Of a stretch of 64,000 bases of DNA, positions 27,672-36,942 are shown piece by piece. The notes under the pieces were generated by a model. The model ran no database searches and was not told where the DNA came from. It was given only the letters and a program-made list of their open reading frames with translations. Each line of letters begins with the position of its first letter. The first letter of the stretch is position 1. The DNA is from Streptomyces sp. NBC_01471 (lineage in GTDB: Bacteria > Actinomycetota > Actinomycetes > Streptomycetales > Streptomycetaceae), in NCBI RefSeq assembly GCF_041438865.1, contig NZ_CP109450.1, forward strand, positions 4,795,001-4,859,000, in the 5' to 3' direction. The translations under genes and the position numbers were made by a program.

Positions 27672-28460
27672 GTGACAACGGCTGTGACCATTCCCAGGCA
27701 CGGGGGTACTGGAGGGCGTACGGCCGTTGCGGCGCGAGCGCGGCAGGTCGTCAAGGCGTACGGATCGGGGGAGACGCGGGTCGTCGCCCTCGACCACGTC
27801 GATGTGGACATCGCCCGTGGCCGGTTCACCGCGATCATGGGCCCCTCGGGCTCCGGCAAGTCCACGCTGATGCACTGCCTCGCCGGACTCGACACGGTGA
27901 GCGGCGGCCAGATCCATCTGGACGAGACGGAGATCACCGGGCTCAAGGACAAGAAGCTCACCCAGCTGCGCCGGGACCGTATCGGCTTCATCTTCCAGGC
28001 CTTCAACCTGCTGCCCACGCTCAACGCCATCGAGAACATCACGCTCCCGATGGACATCGCGGGGCGCAGGCCGGACGCGCAGTGGCTGCGGCAGGTGGTG
28101 GAGACCGTGGGGCTCGCGGACCGGCTCAAGCACCGGCCGACACAGCTTTCCGGCGGTCAGCAGCAGCGGGTCGCCGTGGCGCGCGCCCTGGCCGCGCGGC
28201 CGGAGATCATCTTCGGTGACGAGCCGACCGGGAACCTCGACTCCCGGGCGGGAGCGGAGGTGCTGGGCTTCCTGCGCAAATCGGTCTCCGAGCTGGGCCA
28301 GACCATCGTGATGGTCACGCACGACCCGGTGGCCGCCTCGTACGCGGACCGGGTGCTCTACCTCGCGGACGGCAGGATCGTGGACGAGATGTACGGCCCG
28401 ACGGCCGACCAGGTCCTCGACCGGATGAAGGACTTCGACGCGCGCGGGCGGACGTCATGA
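27672..28460 (+). CDS. ABC transporter ATP-binding protein (MacB/LolD type)
   Basis: 262 residues from GTG at 27672 after AGGAG. Complete ABC ATPase: Walker A GPSGSGKST near 57-65, Q-loop in FIFQAFNLLPTLNA, signature LSGGQQQRVAVARAL, Walker B IIFGDEPTGNLD and switch His in VTHD. The long insert-free architecture and FNLLPTLNA are typical of MacB/LolD/FtsE-type ATPases that drive FtsX-fold permeases rather than bulk transport channels. It overlaps the permease gene by 4 bp (ATGA), so the two are stoichiometrically coupled. Confidence 0.94.
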   Translation: MTTAVTIPRHGGTGGRTAVAARARQVVKAYGSGETRVVALDHVDVDIARGRFTAIMGPSGSGKSTLMHCLAGLDTVSGGQIHLDETEITGLKDKKLTQLRRDRIGFIFQAFNLLPTLNAIENITLPMDIAGRRPDAQWLRQVVETVGLADRLKHRPTQLSGGQQQRVAVARALAARPEIIFGDEPTGNLDSRAGAEVLGFLRKSVSELGQTIVMVTHDPVAASYADRVLYLADGRIVDEMYGPTADQVLDRMKDFDARGRTS

Positions 28461-31030
28461 CCGTCTGGAAGACCTCGATGCGCAACTTCTTCGCGCACAA
28501 GGGGCGGATGGCGCTCTCCGCCGTCGCGGTCCTGCTGTCGGTCGGCTTCGTGTGCGGCACGCTGGTCTTCACCGACACCATGAACACCACCTTCGACAAG
28601 CTCTTCGCGGCCACCGCCGCGGACGTCACGGTCAGCCCCAAGTCCGCCAAGGGCACCGACAACAGCACCCAGAACGGCAAGCCGGAGTCGCTGCCCGCCT
28701 CCGCGGTGCGGCAGGTCGAGAAGGCCGACGGGGTGCGGTCGGCGCGGGGCGGCGTCAGCAGCATGAGCGTGACGGTCGTCGACGGCCACAACAAGGACGT
28801 GGGTTCCAGCAGCGGCGCCCCGACGATCGCCGGCAACTGGACGCCCGGCGAGACCAAGTCGATGGAGATCACCTCCGGCCACGCGCCGCGCGGCCCCTCC
28901 GAGGTGATGGTCGACGCGGACACCGCGAAGAAGCACCACCTCACGCTGGGCGACGAGCTGCGCACGATCACCGTCAGCGGTGACATCAGGGCCCGGATAG
29001 CCGGTATCGCCACGTTCAAGGTGACCAACCCCGGTGCGGCCGTCGTGTACTTCGACACCGCCACCGCGCAGCACGAACTGCTGGGCGGCCCCGGCCTCTT
29101 CACGAGCATCTCCGTCAACGCCGAGCCGGGTGTGAGCGATGCCCGGTTGAAGCAGAACGTGGAAGCGGTGCTCCACGGCCCGTACACATTCGAGACGCAG
29201 AAGGAGAACGCGGACGCCAACCGTTCGGACGTCGGCTCGTTCCTCGACGTCATGAAGTACGCGATGCTCGGCTTCGCCGGAATCGCCTTCCTCGTCGGCA
29301 TCTTCCTCATCATCAACACCTTCTCGATGCTGGTCGCCCAGCGGACCCGTGAGATCGGCCTGATGCGGGCCCTCGGCTCCAGCCGCAAGCAGGTCAACCG
29401 CTCGGTGCTGGTCGAGGCGCTGCTGCTCGGGATCTTCGGCTCCGTCCTCGGCGTCGGCGCCGGTGTCGGCCTCGCGGTCGGGCTGATGAAGGTGATGGGT
29501 TCCGTGGGCATGGATCTGTCCACGGAGGATCTGACGGTCAGGTGGACGACCCCGGCCGTCGGCATGCTGCTCGGCGTCATCGTGACGATCGTCGCCGCGT
29601 ACGTCCCGGCCCGCCGGGCCGGGAAGATCTCCCCGATGGCCGCGCTGCGGGACTCCGGCATGCCGGCCGACGGCAGGGCGGGATGGCTCAGGGCGGCGAT
29701 CGGCCTGGTGCTCACCGGTGCCGGTGGGGCCTCTCTGCTCGCCGCCGCCGCGGCGGACAAGTCGGGTCAGGGTTCGCTCTGGCTCGGGGTGGGCGTGGTG
29801 CTCACGCTCATCGGCTTCGTGGTCATCGGCCCGCTGCTCGCAGGGGTGCTGGTCCGGGGGATCAGCTCGGTCGTGCTGCGGATCTTCGGCCCGGTCGGAC
29901 GGATGGCCGAGCGCAACGCGCTGCGCAACCCGCGGCGTACGGGAGCGACCGGCGCCGCCCTGATGATCGGGCTCGCGCTGGTGGCCTGTCTGTCGGTCGT
30001 CGGCTCCTCGATGGTGGCCTCGGCCACCGATGAGCTCGACAAGTCGGTCGGCGCGGACTTCATCGTCCAGAGCGGCAGCGGCCAGCTGATCGTGCCGCAG
30101 GCCCAGAAGGCCCTGGAGGCCGTGCCGGGCATCGAGCACGTCACCAACTACAAGGCGGTCGACTCCCGGCTGACCGCGCCCGACGGGACGCGCGAGGACG
30201 AGTCGGTCATCGCGGCCGATCCGACGTACGCACAGGACCTGCGGCGCGAGACCGTCTCGGGCGACCTCTCGGCGGCGTACGGCAAGGACGCCATGTCCGT
30301 CGGTGACGCCTACGCCAGGAAGCACCACGTCAAGGTCGGCGACACCCTGTCCGTGGCGTTCAAGGGAGGGCGGACGGCGAAGCTGAGGATCGCGGCCGTC
30401 ACCTCCGACGACACGAGCGTCGACAAGGGCGCGATGTATCTGAACATCACGACGGCCGCCCGGTACGTGCCCGCTGCCAAGATGCCCCCGAACATCATCA
30501 TGTTCGCCAAGGCCAGGGACGGCCAGGAGAAGGCCGCCTACGCCGGGCTGAAGAAGTCGCTGGCCAAGTACCCGCAGTACAAGGTGCAGGACCAGACCGA
30601 CTTCAAGCAGGACCTCAAGGACCAGATCGGGCAGCTGCTCAACATCGTCTACGGGCTGCTGGCCCTCGCGATCATCGTCGCGGTGCTCGGCGTGGTGAAC
30701 ACGCTGGCCCTGTCGGTCGTCGAGCGGACCAGGGAGATCGGCCTGATGCGGGCGATCGGCCTCTCGCGGCGGCAGCTGCGCCGGATGATCCGGCTGGAGT
30801 CGGTGGTCATCGCGCTCTTCGGTGCGCTGCTCGGCCTGGGGCTCGGGATGGGCTGGGGAACGTCGGCCCAGAAGATCCTCGCCCTGGAGGGCATGGGGGT
30901 CCTGGAGATCCCGTGGCCGACGATCATCACGGTCTTCGTCGCCTCGGCGTTCGTGGGCCTGTTCGCCGCCCTGATCCCGGCGTTCCGGGCGGGCCGGATG
31001 AACGTACTGAACGCGATCGCGACGGACTGA
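28457..31030 (+). CDS. FtsX-like ABC permease (two FtsX domains)
   Basis: 857 residues. One N-terminal helix (about 17-40), a MacB-like extracytoplasmic domain, then an FtsX membrane domain at about 270-395 (FLVGIFLIINTFSMLVAQRTREIGLMRALG). A central helix pair near 420-475, a second periplasmic-side domain and a second FtsX domain at about 730-855 (RTREIGLMRAIGLSRRQLRRMIR) complete it. Two TREIGLMRA motifs mark the duplicated layout common in actinobacteria. With the ATPase it probably moves lipids, peptides or antibiotics, or powers an extracytoplasmic process by mechanotransmission; the substrate is unknown. Confidence 0.93.
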   Translation: MTVWKTSMRNFFAHKGRMALSAVAVLLSVGFVCGTLVFTDTMNTTFDKLFAATAADVTVSPKSAKGTDNSTQNGKPESLPASAVRQVEKADGVRSARGGVSSMSVTVVDGHNKDVGSSSGAPTIAGNWTPGETKSMEITSGHAPRGPSEVMVDADTAKKHHLTLGDELRTITVSGDIRARIAGIATFKVTNPGAAVVYFDTATAQHELLGGPGLFTSISVNAEPGVSDARLKQNVEAVLHGPYTFETQKENADANRSDVGSFLDVMKYAMLGFAGIAFLVGIFLIINTFSMLVAQRTREIGLMRALGSSRKQVNRSVLVEALLLGIFGSVLGVGAGVGLAVGLMKVMGSVGMDLSTEDLTVRWTTPAVGMLLGVIVTIVAAYVPARRAGKISPMAALRDSGMPADGRAGWLRAAIGLVLTGAGGASLLAAAAADKSGQGSLWLGVGVVLTLIGFVVIGPLLAGVLVRGISSVVLRIFGPVGRMAERNALRNPRRTGATGAALMIGLALVACLSVVGSSMVASATDELDKSVGADFIVQSGSGQLIVPQAQKALEAVPGIEHVTNYKAVDSRLTAPDGTREDESVIAADPTYAQDLRRETVSGDLSAAYGKDAMSVGDAYARKHHVKVGDTLSVAFKGGRTAKLRIAAVTSDDTSVDKGAMYLNITTAARYVPAAKMPPNIIMFAKARDGQEKAAYAGLKKSLAKYPQYKVQDQTDFKQDLKDQIGQLLNIVYGLLALAIIVAVLGVVNTLALSVVERTREIGLMRAIGLSRRQLRRMIRLESVVIALFGALLGLGLGMGWGTSAQKILALEGMGVLEIPWPTIITVFVASAFVGLFAALIPAFRAGRMNVLNAIATD

Positions 31031-31099
31031 CGCGGTGCGTTTCTGTTCACTTCACGGCTCGGTACGCATGACTGTCCGGGATGACCGGGCCCGCTGACC

Positions 31100-31130
31100 G
31101 GGGGAGCGGGGGAGCGGGGGACAACGGGGG
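31100..31130 (+). other. G-quadruplex motif between convergent genes
   Basis: Four runs of five G (31100-31104, 31108-31112, 31116-31120 and 31126-31130) are separated by loops AGC, AGC and ACAAC. This meets the usual intramolecular G4 pattern on the plus strand. It lies 70 bp after the permease stop and before the 3' end of the convergent membrane-protein gene. Confidence 0.6.
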
Positions 31131-31204
31131 AGACTCAGCCCCGGTCGACGCCAGGTGCGTCGGCCGGGGCTGGGCCGTGTCCACCGCCACGAGCGGGCGT
31201 GCCG

Positions 31205-31654
31205 TCACCAGGTGGGCGGGGGCGACCACGGGGGCGAGGTGGCCGGGGCGGTGGGCTTCCCCCGCACCCTGCTGGTGCGCGTGGCGCCGGGCGGGCTGCC
31301 CGACGCGGGCGAGCCGGACTCGATGGACGGGGCGGCCGGGCTCGTACGCTCGCCGGCCGCGGAGTGCCGGGGGCTCGGCGGTGCGGCGGGGAGCGCGGGG
31401 GTGCTGGGCTGGAGCTGCAGCACGGCCGCCACGACACCGCTCGCCAGGACGCACACGGTGCCCGCGGCGGCCGACGCCAGGACCCGGCGCCTGCGGGTGG
31501 CGCCCCGCGCCGAGACCCACCCGGCCGGTGCGGGTGCGGCCGTGCGGCCCGCCGATTCGGCGGCCTGCTTCAGCGCACGGGCCAGGGCGCGGTCGGGTCC
31601 GTGACCGGACGGGTGATCGGACCCGCAGCCGGATGCGTACTCGGTCTCAGACAC
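31205..31654 (-). CDS. Single-pass membrane protein co-encoded with sigma factor (possible anti-sigma)
   Basis: 149 residues. An N-terminal cytoplasmic part of about 56 residues (ALARALKQAAESAGR), one membrane helix (about 59-80, VLASAAAGTVCVLASGVVAAVL), and a Ser/Pro/Thr-rich extracellular tail. Its ATG overlaps the end of the ECF sigma gene by 8 bp. That placement is where anti-sigma factors usually sit, but no zinc-binding or anti-sigma motif is visible, so regulation of the sigma factor is only a suggestion. It could also be an unrelated small protein. Confidence 0.65.
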   Translation of the reverse strand: MSETEYASGCGSDHPSGHGPDRALARALKQAAESAGRTAAPAPAGWVSARGATRRRRVLASAAAGTVCVLASGVVAAVLQLQPSTPALPAAPPSPRHSAAGERTSPAAPSIESGSPASGSPPGATRTSRVRGKPTAPATSPPWSPPPTW

Positions 31655-32138
31655 CGTGCTCCTCCTCGGAGAGATGCGGCGCGAGCGAGGCCCGGGCGCG
31701 GGAGAGATGGGTCTTGACGGTCCCCGCCGATATCCCCGTCTCGGCGGCCACCTGCTCGACGGTGAGGTCGCACACGTAGTGCAGGACCGCCACCCGCCGC
31801 TGCCGCTCGGTCAGCTGCCGCAGCGCCGAGACCATCGCGACGGTGTCCGGATCGGGCTCGGGCACGGTCGACGGGCGGGCGTCGCTGTGGCGGCGCCAGG
31901 CTTCCGCGCTCCGGCCCCGCCTGCGCCAGCGGCTCACGGCGAGCCGCCAGGCCACAGTCCGTATCCACGCCTCGGGGCCCGCGTCCCGGTACAGCGCGGA
32001 GCGCCGGCCCCAGGCCCGTACGAACGCCTCCTGCACCACGTCCTGGGCCTCATGGAGATCGCCGGTCATCAGATAGACCTGTCCCACCAGCTGTTTCGCG
32101 GAGTGAGCGTAGAACTCCTCGAACTCCTCGACAGTCAT
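31647..32138 (-). CDS. SigE-family ECF RNA polymerase sigma factor
   Basis: 163 residues from ATG at 32138. Region 2 is FEEFYAHSAKQLVGQVYLMTGDLHEAQDVVQEAFVRAW (read in parts) with the core-binding DAQDVVQ-like helix and the -10-recognising WIRTVAWRLAVSRWRRR. Region 4 is LTERQRRVAVLHYVCDLTVEQVAAETGISAGTVKTHLSRAR. The spacing and short length fit the SigE-type (sigma-70 family) ECF group common in actinobacteria. The overlapping downstream gene encodes a single-pass membrane protein. Upstream is the divergent mfd promoter region. Confidence 0.93.
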   Translation of the reverse strand: MTVEEFEEFYAHSAKQLVGQVYLMTGDLHEAQDVVQEAFVRAWGRRSALYRDAGPEAWIRTVAWRLAVSRWRRRGRSAEAWRRHSDARPSTVPEPDPDTVAMVSALRQLTERQRRVAVLHYVCDLTVEQVAAETGISAGTVKTHLSRARASLAPHLSEEEHGV

Positions 32139-32278
32139 GCGGCTCCCCGGCGTGGACAGATCTCAGATGCGGACGGACCCGGGCACGGACGGATCCCGGG
32201 TGTGGGCAGGTCAGGGGACCTGGAAAAGGCCCCATGAGTGAATACGACGGGGAGGCCGGTCCGGTTGACATGGGACGC

Positions 32279-32297
32279 CGACTTCTTCGTGAAGTCG
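32279..32297. promoter_or_regulatory. Inverted repeat in the sigma factor / mfd intergenic region
   Basis: CGACTTC (32279-32285) and GAAGTCG (32291-32297) flank TTCGT. A TTGACA word lies at 32265-32270. The repeat could be an operator or leader hairpin for mfd or for the divergent sigma gene; no regulator is implied by the sequence. Confidence 0.3.
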
Positions 32298-32392
32298 TAC
32301 GCTGGAGAGCCCCCGGCCCGTGAGACGTGTCGGGCCCTTCGCGTTGCACACCGCACCACCCGCACCACCACCCCGGACGGAAAGCGTTCTTC

Positions 32393-35300
32393 ATGAGCCT
32401 GCACGGTCTGCTCGATGCCGCCATCTCGGACCCCGCGCTCGCCGAAGCGGTGAAGGCCGCGGGCGACGGGCACCGGATGCATGTCGATCTGGTCGGCCCG
32501 CCCGCCGCCCGGCCCTTCGCCGTCGCCGCGCTGGCCCGCGAGACCCGCCGCACGGTGCTGGCGGTGACCGCCACCGGCCGCGAGGCCGAGGATCTGGCCG
32601 CCGCGCTGCGTTCGCTCTTCCCGGCGGACCAGGAGGACGCGGTGGTGGAGTACCCGTCGTGGGAGACGCTGCCGCACGAGCGGCTCTCGCCCCGGTCCGA
32701 CACGGTGGGCCGGCGGATCGCGGTGCTGCGCAGGCTGGCGCACCCCCGCTCCGACGACCCGTCCGCCGGTCCCGTCAGCGTGGTCGTCGCGCCGATCAGG
32801 TCCGTACTCCAGCCGCAGGTCAAGGGGCTCGGAGACCTGGAGCCCGTGTCGCTGCGGCAGGGTTCGTCCGCCGATCTGATGGAGATCACCGAGGCGCTGG
32901 CGGCCGCCGCGTACGCGCGGGTGGAACTGGTCGAGAAGCGCGGCGAGTTCGCCGTCAGGGGTGGCATCCTCGACGTGTTCCCGCCGACCGAGGAGCACCC
33001 CCTGCGGGTGGAGTTCTGGGGCGACGAGGTCGAGGAGATCCGTTACTTCAAGGTCGCGGACCAGCGCTCCCTGGAGATCGCCGAGCACGGGCTGTGGGCG
33101 CCGCCCTGCCGGGAGCTGCTGCTGACCGAGGACGTACGGGAGCGGGCCGCCGCGCTGGCGCTGGCCCACCCGGAGCTGGGCGAGCTGCTCGACAAGATCG
33201 CCGAGGGGATCGCCGTCGAGGGCATGGAGTCCCTGGCCCCGGTCCTGGTCGACGACATGGAGCTGCTGATCGACGTCCTGCCGGCCGGTTCGATGGCCGT
33301 GGTCTGCGACCCGGAGCGGGTCCGCAGCCGGGCGGCCGACCTGGTGGCGACCTCGCAGGAGTTCCTCCAGGCGTCGTGGGCGGCCACCGCGGGCGGCGGG
33401 GACGCGCCCATCGATGTGGGCGCCGCGTCGCTCCGGGGCATCGCGGAGGTCCGCGACCGGGCGCGTGAGCTGGGCATGATGTGGTGGGCGGTGAGCCCGT
33501 TCGCCGCGGACGAGGACATCGCCGACGACATGATCAAGCTGGGGATGCACGCCCCGGAGACGTACCGCGGCGACACCGCGCGGGCCCTCGCCGACACCAA
33601 GGGCTGGATCGCCGACGGCTGGCGCACGGTGTATCTCACGGAGGGCCACGGCCCGGCGAGCCGCACGGTCGAGGTCCTCGGCGGCGAGGGCATCGCGGCC
33701 CGGCTCGACGCCGATCTGGGCGAGCTGACGCCCTCGGTCGTGCATGTCTCGTGCGGTTCGGTCGACCACGGGTTCATCGACCCGGCGATCAAGCTCGCGG
33801 TGCTCTCCGAGACCGACCTCACAGGACAGCGGACCGCCTCCAAGGACCTGGGCCGGATGCCGGTCCGGCGCAGGAAGACCATCGACCCGCTGACCCTGGA
33901 GACGGGCGACTTCATCGTCCACGAGCAGCACGGCGTGGGCCGCTACATCGAGATGGTGCAGCGCACAGTGCAGGGCGCGACCCGTGAGTACCTCCTGGTC
34001 GAGTACGCCCCGGCCAAGCGCGGCCAGCCCGGCGACCGGCTGTACATCCCCACCGACCAGCTGGAGCAGGTCACCAAGTACGTGGGCGGCGAGGCCCCGA
34101 CGCTGCACCGGCTCGGCGGTTCCGACTGGACGAAGACCAAGGCGCGCGCCAAGAAGGCGGTCAAGGAGATCGCCGGGGACCTCATCAAGCTCTACTCGGC
34201 GCGGATGGCGGCGCCCGGCCACTCCTTCGCCCAGGACACCCCCTGGCAGCGCGAGCTGGAGGACGCCTTCCCGTACGTGGAGACGCCCGACCAGCTCTCC
34301 ACGATCGCCGAGGTCAAGGAGGACATGGAGAAGACGGTCCCGATGGACCGGCTGATCTGCGGCGACGTCGGGTACGGCAAGACCGAGATCGCGGTGCGCG
34401 CCGCCTTCAAGGCCGTCCAGGACGGCAAGCAGGTCGCGGTCCTCGTGCCGACGACGCTCCTCGTGCAGCAGCACTTCGGCACGTTCACCGAGCGGTACGC
34501 GCAGTTCCCGGTGGTCGTGCGGGCGCTGAGCCGCTTCCAGTCGGACACCGAGGCGAAGGCGACCCTGGAGGGCCTGCGGGACGGCTCGGTCGACATGGTC
34601 ATCGGCACGCACCGGCTCTTCTCGTCGGAGACGAAGTTCAAGGACCTCGGGCTCGTCATCGTCGACGAGGAGCAGCGGTTCGGTGTCGAGCACAAGGAGC
34701 AGCTGAAGAAGCTGCGCGCCAACGTCGACGTCCTGACGATGTCCGCGACGCCCATCCCCCGTACGCTCGAAATGGCGGTGACCGGCATCCGGGAGATGTC
34801 GACGATCACCACGCCCCCGGAGGAGCGGCACCCGGTGCTGACCTTCGTCGGCCCGTACGAGGAGAAGCAGATCGGCGCCGCCGTCCGCCGTGAACTGCTC
34901 CGTGAGGGGCAGGTCTTCTACATCCACAACCGGGTCGACTCGATCGACCGGGCCGCCGCCCGGCTGCGGGAGATCGTCCCGGAGGCGCGCATCCAGACCG
35001 CGCACGGGCAGATGGGCGAGAGCGCCCTGGAGCAGGTCGTGGTCGACTTCTGGGAGAAGAAGTTCGACGTGCTGGTCTCCACGACGATCGTGGAGTCCGG
35101 GATCGACATCGCGAACGCCAACACGCTGATCGTGGAGCGCGGCGACAACTTCGGCCTCTCGCAGCTGCACCAGCTGCGCGGCCGGGTGGGCCGTGGCCGC
35201 GACCGCGGGTACGCGTACTTCCTGTACCCGCCGGAGAAGCCGCTGACGGAGACCGCGCACGAGCGGCTCGCGACGATCGCCCAGCACACCGAGATGGGCG

Positions 35301-35932
35301 CGGGCATGTACGTCGCGATGAAGGACCTGGAGATCCGCGGCGCGGGCAACATGCTCGGCGGCGAGCAGTCCGGCCACATCGCGGGTGTCGGCTTCGACCT
35401 GTACATCCGGATGGTCGGCGAGGCGGTGGCCGACTACCGCACGGCGGTCGACGGGGGAGTCGAGGAGGAGCAGCCGCTGGAGGTCAAGATCGAGCTGCCG
35501 GTCGACGCGCACGTCCCGCACGAGTACGCGCCCGGTGAGCGGCTGCGCCTCCAGGCGTACCGCTCGATCGCGTCCGCCACCACGGACGAGGACATCAGGG
35601 CGGTGCGCGAGGAACTCACCGACCGGTACGGCAAGCTGCCCGAGCAGGTCGAGAACCTGCTGCTCGTGGCGGGCCTGCGGATGCTGGCGCGCGCCTGCGG
35701 GGTCGGCGAGATCGTCCTCCAGGGGCCCAACATCCGGTTCGCGCCGGTGGAGCTGAGGGAGTCCCAGGAGCTGCGGCTCAAGCGGCTCTACCCCCGTACG
35801 GTCATCAAGGCGGCGGCCCACCAGATCCTGGTGCCGCGTCCGACAGCCGGGAAGATCGGCGGGAAGCCGGTGGTGGGGCGTGAACTCCTGTCGTGGACCG
35901 GGGAGTTCCTGGCGTCGATCCTGGGGTCGTGA
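32393..35932 (+). CDS. mfd: Transcription-repair coupling factor
   Basis: 1179 residues, full length. It removes RNA polymerase stalled at DNA lesions and recruits UvrA. The UvrB-like N-terminal domain (PSWETLPHERLSPRSD) comes first. Then the polymerase-interacting CarD-like domain (DFIVHEQHGVGRYIEM, near 508-523), the helicase with Walker A GDVGYGKTEIA near 657 and box II VIVDEEQRFG near 755, the second RecA lobe (FYIHNRVDSIDRAA, TAHGQMGE), and the C-terminal TRCF domain. ATG at 32393 was chosen over 32327 because homology begins at SLHGLLDAA. Confidence 0.97.
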   Translation: MSLHGLLDAAISDPALAEAVKAAGDGHRMHVDLVGPPAARPFAVAALARETRRTVLAVTATGREAEDLAAALRSLFPADQEDAVVEYPSWETLPHERLSPRSDTVGRRIAVLRRLAHPRSDDPSAGPVSVVVAPIRSVLQPQVKGLGDLEPVSLRQGSSADLMEITEALAAAAYARVELVEKRGEFAVRGGILDVFPPTEEHPLRVEFWGDEVEEIRYFKVADQRSLEIAEHGLWAPPCRELLLTEDVRERAAALALAHPELGELLDKIAEGIAVEGMESLAPVLVDDMELLIDVLPAGSMAVVCDPERVRSRAADLVATSQEFLQASWAATAGGGDAPIDVGAASLRGIAEVRDRARELGMMWWAVSPFAADEDIADDMIKLGMHAPETYRGDTARALADTKGWIADGWRTVYLTEGHGPASRTVEVLGGEGIAARLDADLGELTPSVVHVSCGSVDHGFIDPAIKLAVLSETDLTGQRTASKDLGRMPVRRRKTIDPLTLETGDFIVHEQHGVGRYIEMVQRTVQGATREYLLVEYAPAKRGQPGDRLYIPTDQLEQVTKYVGGEAPTLHRLGGSDWTKTKARAKKAVKEIAGDLIKLYSARMAAPGHSFAQDTPWQRELEDAFPYVETPDQLSTIAEVKEDMEKTVPMDRLICGDVGYGKTEIAVRAAFKAVQDGKQVAVLVPTTLLVQQHFGTFTERYAQFPVVVRALSRFQSDTEAKATLEGLRDGSVDMVIGTHRLFSSETKFKDLGLVIVDEEQRFGVEHKEQLKKLRANVDVLTMSATPIPRTLEMAVTGIREMSTITTPPEERHPVLTFVGPYEEKQIGAAVRRELLREGQVFYIHNRVDSIDRAAARLREIVPEARIQTAHGQMGESALEQVVVDFWEKKFDVLVSTTIVESGIDIANANTLIVERGDNFGLSQLHQLRGRVGRGRDRGYAYFLYPPEKPLTETAHERLATIAQHTEMGAGMYVAMKDLEIRGAGNMLGGEQSGHIAGVGFDLYIRMVGEAVADYRTAVDGGVEEEQPLEVKIELPVDAHVPHEYAPGERLRLQAYRSIASATTDEDIRAVREELTDRYGKLPEQVENLLLVAGLRMLARACGVGEIVLQGPNIRFAPVELRESQELRLKRLYPRTVIKAAAHQILVPRPTAGKIGGKPVVGRELLSWTGEFLASILGS

Positions 35933-36119
35933 GTACGGGGCCGGGTGTTTCCCCGCGCGGAGAGACGGCCCGACCCGGTGCTGGGACGCGACCCGTCCGT
36001 GACGCCACGTCATGCCGGGGCGGTCCGGAGATGTGTTCGCCAGGTGTGACGGCGGGGGCCCGGGGCAGCCGTATCTAGGATTGTGCGGTCACGACCCCTA
36101 TCCGCCAGGACGGCTCTCC

Positions 36120-36821
36120 TTGATACGTACGCGCTCCGCCCTCCCCGCAGCCATGGCCGTCGCCGCCGCACTCGCCCTCGGCGGCTGCAAGAGCGGCGAC
36201 CTGGGCGCTTCCGGTTCGTCCGACGCTCCCGCCGGACCGGCGGGGAAGGCGGCGCACGGCTCCGCGCTCGCCGCCGCCGACGCCCTGACCGTCAAGGGGC
36301 GCGCACCGAAGACGGGTTACGCGCGCAAGGAGTTCGGCAGCGCGTGGTCGGACACCGACCACAACCACTGCCCGACCCGGGACGACGTGCTCAAGCGCGA
36401 TCTGCGGAGCGTCCGGTACACGAGCGGCGACTGCCAGATCGCGTCGGGGACGCTGGTCAAGGACCCCTACACCGGGACGACGATCGCGTTCGTACGCGGC
36501 CACAGCAAGGTCGACATAGACCATGTGGTGGCGCTCTCCGACGCCTGGCAGAAGGGCGCGCAGCAGTGGGACAGGGCGAAGCGGACCGCCCTCGCGAACG
36601 ATCCGCTGAACCTGCTGGCCGTCGACTCCTCCACCAACCGCAGCAAGGGCGACGGTGACACGGCGACCTGGCTGCCCGCGTACAAGCCGGCGCGGTGCGG
36701 CTATGTCGCACGGCAGGTGGCGGTGAAGAAGAAGTACGCGCTGTGGGTGACGGCCGCGGAGAAGAACGCGATGAAGCGGGTCCTCTCCGGCTGCCCGGCC
36801 GAGAAGCTGCCCACCGGCTGA
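36120..36821 (+). CDS. Secreted HNH (GmrSD/DUF1524-type) nuclease lipoprotein
   Basis: 233 residues if started at TTG 36120, which follows AGGA by about 9 nt. The N terminus IRTRSALPAAMAVAAALALGGC is a lipoprotein signal with lipobox LGGC (Cys near residue 23). The mature part holds the DUF1524-type HNH nuclease: VDIDHVVALSDAW with the catalytic His, DPLNLLAVDSSTNRSKGDGD with the Asn and Lys, and four further Cys that could form disulfides. It is expected on the outer face of the membrane, perhaps for nutrient DNA use or competition. It is common in Streptomyces downstream of mfd. Confidence 0.85.
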   Translation: MIRTRSALPAAMAVAAALALGGCKSGDLGASGSSDAPAGPAGKAAHGSALAAADALTVKGRAPKTGYARKEFGSAWSDTDHNHCPTRDDVLKRDLRSVRYTSGDCQIASGTLVKDPYTGTTIAFVRGHSKVDIDHVVALSDAWQKGAQQWDRAKRTALANDPLNLLAVDSSTNRSKGDGDTATWLPAYKPARCGYVARQVAVKKKYALWVTAAEKNAMKRVLSGCPAEKLPTG

Positions 36822-36865
36822 CGCGAGCCCCCAGGCGGAGCACTCCCGGCTGATACGACCGTCCC

Positions 36866-36898
36866 GCTGACGGGTCCCGCCCAGGCGGACCCGCCAGC
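36866..36898. terminator. Bidirectional terminator between HNH gene and MFS operon
   Basis: GCTG-A-CGGGTCC (36866-36877) pairs with GGACCCG-C-CAGC (36887-36898) with a single A-C mismatch and a 9-nt loop. It sits between two convergent gene ends (36821 and 36943). Confidence 0.65.
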
Positions 36899-36942
36899 CG
36901 TGGGGGTGGTTCGGGGGCGGGCTGCCGGGCAGGCCCGTTCCG

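Noticed and set aside
31047..31520. 157-codon leftward frame overlapping the membrane-protein gene
   Set aside because: Arg/Pro/His-rich shadow; the frame 31205-31654 has a clear membrane helix and overlaps the sigma gene in the usual way.
32135..36013. 1292-codon open frame antisense to mfd
   Set aside because: Covers exactly the mfd gene in reverse; low-complexity Asp/Arg/His-rich translation and no ribosome-binding site. Mfd is unmistakable on the other strand.
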